Source: Nitrosotalea sp.
GTDB lineage: Archaea > Thermoproteota > Nitrososphaeria > Nitrososphaerales > Nitrosopumilaceae
Direction of reading: 5' to 3'
DNA length: 11,140 nucleotides
NCBI GenBank assembly: GCA_023252335.1
Contig: JAJPEA010000053.1
Coordinates: 1-11,140, forward strand
Shown here piece by piece: positions 6,406 through 11,140 of this stretch (position 1 is the stretch's first letter; every line of letters begins with the position of its first letter). The translations under genes and the position numbers were made by a program. Under the pieces are notes generated by a model. That model worked only from the letters and a program-made list of their open reading frames with translations, had not been told where the DNA came from and did not search any database.

Positions 6406-6888
6406 CTAAATCATAACAGACTGCATGTTAAGCGTATTAATTGATTCAAACTTCAAGTTGCATACTCTATAATCCTCAATTGATTCACAAAACTTTTCAA
6501 TTATCTGTCTTTCACACTTTTTTCCACGCTCATCTTTTGCAGTCAAAATCAAAAGATTCCAGTTCCCACTTACTGTGGCAGTCATCAAACAATTTGGCAA
6601 GTCTTTGACAAAATTGCAAACCTTGTCAGTTATGGCATCTACCGATCCACTTGGATTGAATCTGAGATAGAGCGCCTCAAAGTCCTCTACAAGTGATTGA
6701 CGCAAAATTGTCTCATAACCCTTGATTATCTTCTTTTTTTCTAGCCGTCCTATTCTATAAGCAACTGCTCTATCTTGAATGTCATGGCCTTCATCTCTAA
6801 GCTTGATGGCTATCTGGCGAGCAGGAGTCCTTGCATTTTCCATCAACAATTCCAATATTCTCCTGTCTATATCGTCGACTACAGTCAT
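6406..6888 (-). CDS. Lrp/AsnC family transcription regulator
   Basis: The N-terminal helix-turn-helix has the usual Lrp signature: VVDDIDRRILELLMENART, PARQIAIKLRDEG, then RAVAYRIGRLEKKKIIKGY as recognition helix and wing. From about residue 65 the ligand-binding (RAM/AsnC) domain follows, with ALYLRFNPSGSVDAIT, LMTATVSGNWNLLILTA and a C-terminal strand region. The length (160 residues) is normal for the family. Such proteins form dimers or octamers that bind amino acids or related small molecules and repress or activate transcription. I start at ATG 6888 (MTVVDDIDR) because a TATA-like ATAATA (minus strand, 6910-6915) lies about 25 bp upstream; ATG 6903 would add five residues and has no visible box. 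The ligand and targets cannot be read from the sequence. A stand-alone ligand-binding domain is encoded just upstream on the same strand. Confidence 0.92.
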   Translation of the reverse strand: MTVVDDIDRRILELLMENARTPARQIAIKLRDEGHDIQDRAVAYRIGRLEKKKIIKGYETILRQSLVEDFEALYLRFNPSGSVDAITDKVCNFVKDLPNCLMTATVSGNWNLLILTAKDERGKKCERQIIEKFCESIEDYRVCNLKFESINTLNMQSVMI

Positions 6889-6909
6889 GAGTGCATCTGA
6901 CATTTATGG

Positions 6910-6915
6910 TATTAT
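6910..6915 (-). promoter_or_regulatory. TATA-like box of the Lrp-family gene
   Basis: ATAATA on the minus strand is centred about 25 bp upstream of ATG 6888 and only about 9 bp from ATG 6903. It therefore favours the inner start. Confidence 0.4.
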
Positions 6916-7042
6916 CCTCAGAAACGCACTTGAGCATGTGGAATAACAATCTGAACAAGCTAAGTTTGTCTCAAAAAATTTCTATAAATCAAATTATCTG
7001 TAAAAACACATTTCTATCTTCTTGCAAGATATTTTCTTACAA

Positions 7043-7273
7043 TCACGTAGTGGCTTTTAGAGTCATGGTGCTCATCACCTGTGATAATGAGCGTATCTTT
7101 TGCGATAGTATTGTATCAAACTCTTGTGAGCTAGCTGCTTGGATCTCTGCAATGACGTCATAGGCCCCAAATGTGACATGAGCGCTCTTTACTTGAGGTA
7201 TTGTCTTGAGCTCTTCTATGATATAGTCTTCTGCCCCTAGTTCGCAGTTGATTAGAATAAATCCTTTTTCCAC
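7043..7273 (-). CDS. Stand-alone Lrp/AsnC ligand-binding domain protein
   Basis: A 76-residue protein that is nothing but the Lrp-type ligand-binding (RAM/AsnC_trans_reg) domain: KGFILINCELGAEDYIIEEL, a helix, then KSAHVTFGAYDVIAEIQA with the conserved G-x-YD, and a C-terminal helix-strand (ILSQKIRSLSQVMSTMTLKA). No DNA-binding part precedes it. Such single-domain proteins are known from archaea and bacteria, where they can oligomerise alone or with full-length Lrp proteins and respond to amino acids. The start is GTG at 7273, the only sensible start before the first strand; a TATA-like GTTAAGTAA (minus strand, 7295-7303) is centred 26 bp upstream. It is upstream of, and on the same strand as, the full-length Lrp gene, 139 bp or more apart, so the two probably have separate promoters. 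Confidence 0.9.
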   Translation of the reverse strand: MEKGFILINCELGAEDYIIEELKTIPQVKSAHVTFGAYDVIAEIQAASSQEFDTILSQKIRSLSQVMSTMTLKATT

Positions 7274-7294
7274 TGTGTATTAATTCAATTTACG

Positions 7295-7303
7295 TTACTT
7301 AAC
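7295..7303 (-). promoter_or_regulatory. TATA-like box of the stand-alone ligand-binding domain gene
   Basis: GTTAAGTAA on the minus strand is centred 26 bp upstream of GTG 7273, consistent with a leaderless transcript. Confidence 0.45.
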
Positions 7304-7340
7304 TTTTGTCAATTTCATGCCAAAACATTTCATCTATAAG

Positions 7341-7348
7341 AATAAAAC
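7341..7348 (+). promoter_or_regulatory. TATA-like box of the YkgJ-type gene
   Basis: AATAAAAC is centred about 26 bp upstream of TTG 7370. It supports that TTG as the start of a leaderless mRNA, and it shares the 96-bp divergent spacer with the box of the opposite gene. Confidence 0.48.
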
Positions 7349-7369
7349 CCGGCAAAAGAAAAATGTAAC

Positions 7370-7915
7370 TTGGCTGTTTCAACAGGTGGCACAAAAGAAT
7401 TTCCATGTATTTCATGCCACACAAACTGCTGCAAAGAGTATACTATATTTGTCAATGCACATGACGTTTACAGGCTTTCAACTGGGCTAGGGCTTGACCC
7501 TGAGAGTTTTCTTGAAATCTATGGGGCAAAGGATTTTGATCTTGGAATAAAGGTAAAAGAGGGCCTAGTGGATCTTGCTCTAAAACAAAAAAATAGTGCA
7601 TGCATATTTCTTGTCGAATCTGGAGACATTTTTCGCTGTACTGTAAATGATTTCAAGCCTGGCGTATGCAAATCATATCCTTTTCAGATAAAAGATGGGA
7701 AACTGGCTCAAATGAGTGATAAAATGTGCCCTGTTGACTGGGATACAAGAGAATTTGAAGCAATGATGAAAATTCATCTCAAAAAAGATGAGGCAGAATG
7801 GAAGTTTTATGAGGATCTTATCTTGGAATGGAACAAAAAACATTGGATAAAAAAACCATTATCTGCATTCTTGAGGTTTATGATGGACAGAGTAGCTCAT
7901 TCTGGTACAATTTGA
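7370..7915 (+). CDS. YkgJ-type cysteine-cluster (Zn/Fe-S) protein
   Basis: This 181-residue soluble protein begins with PCISCHTNCCKEY, the C-x2-C-x3-CC signature (C13, C16, C20, C21). Later cysteines at 78, 90, 100 and 120 follow the family layout: ACIFLVESGDIFRC, then FKPGVCKSYPF, then DKMCPVDW. YkgJ-type (UPF0153) proteins are taken to bind zinc or an Fe-S cluster through these cysteines; no reaction is established. Length fits single-domain members. The C-terminus (KKDEAEWKFYEDLILEWNKK... LRFMMDRVAHSG) is helical and charged. The start is TTG at 7370, three codons before the glycine run: the ATG at 7363 meets a stop at once, and a TATA-like box lies 26 bp upstream. The gene is divergent from the stand-alone ligand-binding domain gene, so regulation by that protein is possible but only an inference. 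Confidence 0.88.
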   Translation: MAVSTGGTKEFPCISCHTNCCKEYTIFVNAHDVYRLSTGLGLDPESFLEIYGAKDFDLGIKVKEGLVDLALKQKNSACIFLVESGDIFRCTVNDFKPGVCKSYPFQIKDGKLAQMSDKMCPVDWDTREFEAMMKIHLKKDEAEWKFYEDLILEWNKKHWIKKPLSAFLRFMMDRVAHSGTI

Positions 7916-8006
7916 TTCCTGTATGGTAAAGGCGAAAAGACTACATCTCAAATGTATTGATCTTACAGAATATTCCTAGTCTATTCAGATATGTAGCAAA
8001 TCCATA

Positions 8007-10895
8007 ATGATATCATTGTATCTACTGAAAAGTAGTATCAGTACCCGCAGTTTCCTTACACTTGTTTTTACATCATTGTTTCTGGTATCACTTGGAATGA
8101 TTTCACACAATGCTTTTGCTATGGGTTCATCAGGATGCTATAACGAATATCATGCCCCATTTGTTTCTTTTATGATAAACAATGGAACCAAGACATTTGA
8201 TGCACTGGCAAATCCTGGTGTGACTTTTAATTCTGACGGTAGCTTTAATGTCACTTTTGTAATGCATACTCCAAGCATAAGTTCTTGGAACAACACAAAT
8301 CCAGGGGATGCTTGGTATATCGATGATTATTTCGGGTTTGAAAACGGTGCATGTATTGGTCCTGTAGGTCCTAACCAAAACGTAACTACCTCTCTTGCTA
8401 TTTCCAATCAAAGACTCTATGGAGGATATGTACAGCGAATCATTTTTGGGACTCATGCTTCCAGTAGTGCCACATTTAATGTCCAGTGGTTGAGCTCTCC
8501 ACAATATTCACAAAACCTACAGGCAATGCCCAGTAATGCCCAGATTGGTTTATCGTGGTCTGCACCATTCGATAACGGTGGATATCCAATTACAAATTAC
8601 AAAATATATCGATCTACTGGTTCAGGTACCGAGACTCTTCTTACTACAATTGGAAATGTAACGTCATACACTGATACCGCAATAACTCGTGGACAGACAT
8701 ATTTCTACAAAGTAACAGCTGTAAATTCCATTGGTGAATCTGCACCATCAAACGAAGCAAATGCAACTATGCCTGGTATTTCAGGAGATGCTGTGACTGC
8801 AACAATACCAGTTGATTCCCCCTCTGGTGTGGGAGTTGACTCTGGTACAAACAAGATTTATGTTTCAAACTCTGGTAATAACACCATTTCTGTAATTGAT
8901 GGTACTACAAACACTGTCACTAGTACAATACCAGTTGGGAATTACCCTCTAGGAGTGGGAGTAAATCCAATTACTCATAAAATTTACGTAGATAATGCTG
9001 AGGCCTATACAGTATCTGTAATTGATGGTACTACAAACACTGTCACTAGTACAATACCAGTTGGGAGTTATCCTATATCTATTGCAGTAAATCAAAAAAC
9101 AAACATGATTTATGTAGGAAATTTTGGAAGTAGTAATATTTCAGTTATCAATGGTTCAAGCGATACTGTTGTATCTACCATAACTCCTTGGCTTGGTTAC
9201 ATAGATGGTGTTGCTGTAAATCCTTCTACAAATATGGTGTATGCAACTACTACCTGTACATGTCTTCATCCTTATGCTTATTTGGCTATCATTAATGGTA
9301 CTACCAACAGTCTTACTACCTCTATCCAGAAAGGAAATAATGGTTATGGGGTAGGAGTAAACACGGTAACCAATCGGATTTATGCAGACTTGTCCAGAAT
9401 ACTCTATGTTGTTGACGGTGTTACCAATAATGTTATGAATATGATGTCAATGGGAGATGCAAACGATGTAGGAGTAAATCCCACTACGAACAAAATTTAC
9501 ATGACTAATGGCAACGCTATTTCCGTAATTGATGGTTTTACTAATAACGTTGTAAATACAATACCCGTAGGAAACAGTCCTACCGGTATTGGCGTAAATT
9601 CTAATACAAACAAGATTTACGTGCCAAATTATGGGAGCAATACGATCTCTGTAATAGATGGCAATTCATCTAGCACTTTTACTGTTCCATCGGTTCCACA
9701 AAACCTTCAAGCTACTGTGGATAATTCCCAAGTTGTTTTATCATGGTCTGCACCATCAAGTAATGGAGACGCTTCAATTACAAACTACAATGTATATCGA
9801 GGAACATCCTCTGGTACTGAAACTCTTCTTACTACCGTAGGAAATACAACTTCATACACAGACACCACCGTAACCGCCGGACAAACATATTTCTATAAAG
9901 TAACTGCTGTAAACTTTGTAGGTGAATCATCCCAGTCAAACGAAACAAGTGCTACGCCTACAGCTCCCGTAACTGTTTCCGGTGCACCAACTGGACTTGC
10001 GGCAACTGCACCATCGTCATCACAAATCAATCTATCATGGACAGCTCCTGCAAATAATGGAGGCTCGGCTGTTACAGGATACATGATTGAAAGATCAACA
10101 GACAATGGCACGACATGGTCTACTATTGCATCCAACACTGGTTCAACAACTACTACATACAACGACACAGGTCTTGCTGCCCGTACAACCTACACTTATC
10201 GAGTATCAGCAATCAATTCTGTTGGTACCGGTTTCCCATCAAACACTGCATCTGCAACTACAGGTGCAATCATCATAACAAAGGGTATTGCCTTGAGTAA
10301 CACACAATCAACTTCCGGTACTGTGTCATCATCAAATACCATTACAATCTCAAACTTTAATGTAGGATCAGACAGTAACCGTCTCCTTGTAGTTGGAGTA
10401 AGTGCGAACAACAATGATGTGGCATCTGTAACGTTTGGAGGAGCATCTCTTACAAGAACCGCATATTCATTTTACAATAACGATGCAGAATTTTGGTATC
10501 TCAAAAATCCTAGTGGAACAGGAGACATTACAGTTACAATGAACGGTTCAACACCGGCAGTTGTCGGTGCATATGCTTTCTCTGGTGTAAACCAAACCGT
10601 TCCAATACCAACACATGTTGTAAAACACAATACCAGTCCTACCAGTCCCAAGATTTCCATTACGACAAAGTATGCAAACGATTGGGTACTTGACTTGCCG
10701 TCAATCTATGGTGGCTCTACACTTGGAACCCCAACATGCACACAACAGTGGGATGTCAATGTACCTAATGCCATAACAGGTGCATCAAGCTCTATAGCAG
10801 TGCCAACAGCGGGAGTAATAACATGTGGCTGGACTGCAAATAGTGGTGATTTGTATGACGATGCTGCAATTGAAATTAACGCTGCAAGTCGATAG
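8007..10895 (+). CDS. Secreted modular protein: FN3, seven-blade YVTN propeller, FN3-FN3, C-terminal beta domain
   Basis: This is a 962-residue exported protein. A signal peptide (residues 1-38: long hydrophobic core ending SHNAFA|MGSS) is followed by an unrecognised N-terminal domain with cysteines at 44 and 116. Then come FN3-1 (about 164-256), seven repeats of about 40 residues of the YVTN type (about 262-552; each with GVGVN, NKIYV and SVIDG elements, enough for one closed propeller), FN3-2 (about 560-653), FN3-3 (about 655-753) and a final beta-rich domain (about 756-960, with NRLLVVGVS and SVTFGG). The sequence is rich in T, S and N with many N-x-S/T sequons, typical of glycosylated archaeal surface proteins. 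There is no C-terminal membrane anchor or sorting motif, so it is released or held non-covalently. No catalytic residues are evident; adhesion or scaffold is inferred. Start ATG 8007 directly precedes the signal peptide; its promoter is not clear. Confidence 0.9.
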   Translation: MISLYLLKSSISTRSFLTLVFTSLFLVSLGMISHNAFAMGSSGCYNEYHAPFVSFMINNGTKTFDALANPGVTFNSDGSFNVTFVMHTPSISSWNNTNPGDAWYIDDYFGFENGACIGPVGPNQNVTTSLAISNQRLYGGYVQRIIFGTHASSSATFNVQWLSSPQYSQNLQAMPSNAQIGLSWSAPFDNGGYPITNYKIYRSTGSGTETLLTTIGNVTSYTDTAITRGQTYFYKVTAVNSIGESAPSNEANATMPGISGDAVTATIPVDSPSGVGVDSGTNKIYVSNSGNNTISVIDGTTNTVTSTIPVGNYPLGVGVNPITHKIYVDNAEAYTVSVIDGTTNTVTSTIPVGSYPISIAVNQKTNMIYVGNFGSSNISVINGSSDTVVSTITPWLGYIDGVAVNPSTNMVYATTTCTCLHPYAYLAIINGTTNSLTTSIQKGNNGYGVGVNTVTNRIYADLSRILYVVDGVTNNVMNMMSMGDANDVGVNPTTNKIYMTNGNAISVIDGFTNNVVNTIPVGNSPTGIGVNSNTNKIYVPNYGSNTISVIDGNSSSTFTVPSVPQNLQATVDNSQVVLSWSAPSSNGDASITNYNVYRGTSSGTETLLTTVGNTTSYTDTTVTAGQTYFYKVTAVNFVGESSQSNETSATPTAPVTVSGAPTGLAATAPSSSQINLSWTAPANNGGSAVTGYMIERSTDNGTTWSTIASNTGSTTTTYNDTGLAARTTYTYRVSAINSVGTGFPSNTASATTGAIIITKGIALSNTQSTSGTVSSSNTITISNFNVGSDSNRLLVVGVSANNNDVASVTFGGASLTRTAYSFYNNDAEFWYLKNPSGTGDITVTMNGSTPAVVGAYAFSGVNQTVPIPTHVVKHNTSPTSPKISITTKYANDWVLDLPSIYGGSTLGTPTCTQQWDVNVPNAITGASSSIAVPTAGVITCGWTANSGDLYDDAAIEINAASR
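8889..9066 (+). repeat. Direct repeat of a propeller blade (126-bp period, 52-bp identical copies)
   Basis: The 52 bases at 8889-8940 recur without a mismatch at 9015-9066, an offset of 126 bp or exactly 42 codons, the length of one blade. They encode SVIDGTTNTVTSTIPVG at the junction of two successive repeats. Other blades differ far more at the DNA level, so this pair is a recent duplication or has been homogenised by gene conversion. Confidence 0.85.
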
Positions 10896-10927
10896 AAAAT
10901 AAAAATATCAAAATAGGTTTTAACCTA
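10896..10927 (-). terminator. Possible terminator of the winged-helix gene
   Basis: On the minus strand, a short inverted repeat (TAGGT/ACCTA pairing, 10914-10927, stem of five with a four-base loop) is followed by a T-rich stretch down to the stop codon of the convergent gene (runs of 4, 5 and 4 T). This fits archaeal termination at T tracts. The hairpin is weak and may be incidental. Confidence 0.35.
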
Positions 10928-10959
10928 AATGATCAATACTCATCATAAACTGTTTTGGT

Positions 10960-11140
10960 CTAACTATTCAAACTCTGTTTCGGATCTGGCATAGCTATCA
11001 AGTCATCCATGTTGTGTGCCATATCCAAAAACTTCAAACCCTTTTCAGTCACTCTGTAAACTTGCTTTCCCTCTTCATACTTTAACAGGTTATTTTTTTG
11101 TAAAAATGGAAGATATTCCATTAGTTGGCTGTATGAGAGA
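10960..11140 (-). CDS. Thaumarchaeal-type winged-helix regulator, C-terminal part
   Basis: Reading leftward from the right edge, the frame is open for 59 codons and ends with TAG at 10960-10962; the start lies outside the window. The visible part, LSYSQLMEYLPFLQKNNLLK followed by YEEGKQVYRVTEKGLKFLDM, is the second half of a winged helix: recognition helix (SYSQLMEYLPFL), wing (Y-E-E-G-K-Q-V-Y-R-V) and the T-E-K-G-x-x-F-L motif of the HTH_45/ArnR1-like group, which is abundant in Thaumarchaeota. It then ends in a short helical tail (MDDLIAMPDPKQSLNS). It is a probable DNA-binding dimer whose target is unknown. It is convergent with the large secreted protein gene, 64 bp apart. The fragment is short, but the motif match is specific. 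Confidence 0.85.
   Translation of the reverse strand, partial: LSYSQLMEYLPFLQKNNLLKYEEGKQVYRVTEKGLKFLDMAHNMDDLIAMPDPKQSLNS

Noticed and set aside
6891..7163. Plus-strand frame spanning the gap between the two Lrp-type genes
   Set aside because: It overlaps the stand-alone ligand-binding domain gene in antisense, has no recognisable pattern and no promoter-like box at a suitable distance.
8880..9660. Regularly spaced repeats resembling a CRISPR or satellite array
   Set aside because: The period is about 120-126 bp, always a multiple of three, and the repeats stay in one reading frame as propeller blades; only one pair is identical.
9893..10168. Minus-strand frame of 91 codons inside the FN3 region
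   Set aside because: Antisense to strongly patterned FN3 domains; the open frame results from repetitive threonine and serine codons on the other strand.
10931..10946. Near-palindrome TGAT...ATCA between the last two genes
   Set aside because: Only four bases per arm; expected by chance in AT-rich DNA.

Overview
The window looks like chromosomal DNA of a moderately low-GC ammonia-oxidising-type archaeon (Thaumarchaeota/Nitrososphaerota). The reasons are small tightly packed genes on both strands, archaeal TATA-like boxes about 26 bp upstream of many start codons (leaderless transcripts, with frequent GTG and TTG starts), Lrp/AsnC regulators including a stand-alone ligand-binding domain, a thaumarchaeal-type winged-helix regulator, and secreted proteins carrying a C-terminal repeat that I remember from this phylum. 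I cannot name the genus from the sequence alone.

Layout. 1-173 (-): start of a secreted protein running off the left edge. 264-2291 (+): a YyaL/SPATA20-type thioredoxin-domain protein. 2288-2608 (-): a small unrecognised protein whose stop overlaps the YyaL stop. 2679-4019 and 4031-4312 (-): a probable two-gene unit of a 93-aa helical protein and a secreted metzincin-like zinc protease. 4449-5052 (+): a 47-residue zinc-ribbon protein followed after 4 bp by an unrecognised 151-aa protein. 5044-5553 (-): a membrane-anchored helical protein. 5595-5882 (-) and 5968-6390 (+): a divergent pair, an unrecognised 95-aa protein and a small ImmA/IrrE-like HEXXH protein, separated by a TATA-like element that reads both ways. 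6406-6888 (-): an Lrp/AsnC regulator. 7043-7273 (-): a stand-alone Lrp-type ligand-binding domain. 7370-7915 (+): a YkgJ-type cysteine-cluster protein. 8007-10895 (+): a 962-residue secreted modular protein made of FN3, a seven-blade YVTN propeller, two more FN3 domains and a C-terminal beta domain. 10960-11140 (-): the C-terminal part of a winged-helix regulator running off the right edge.

Themes. Three proteins are exported (1-173, 2679-4019, 8007-10895) and one is anchored with its bulk outside (5044-5553), so much of the window concerns the cell surface. Four small DNA-binding or regulatory proteins or domains sit nearby (ImmA-like, Lrp, stand-alone ligand-binding domain, winged helix). 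Several cysteine-rich or redox/metal proteins are present (YyaL CHWC, zinc ribbon, YkgJ-type). No tRNA, rRNA, insertion sequence, CRISPR array or phage gene was recognised, and no stretch longer than about 140 bp lacks a gene. I see no clear multi-gene defence or novel enzymatic system. The best candidates for something undescribed are the zinc-ribbon/151-aa pair, the divergent ImmA-like/95-aa pair, and the propeller protein.
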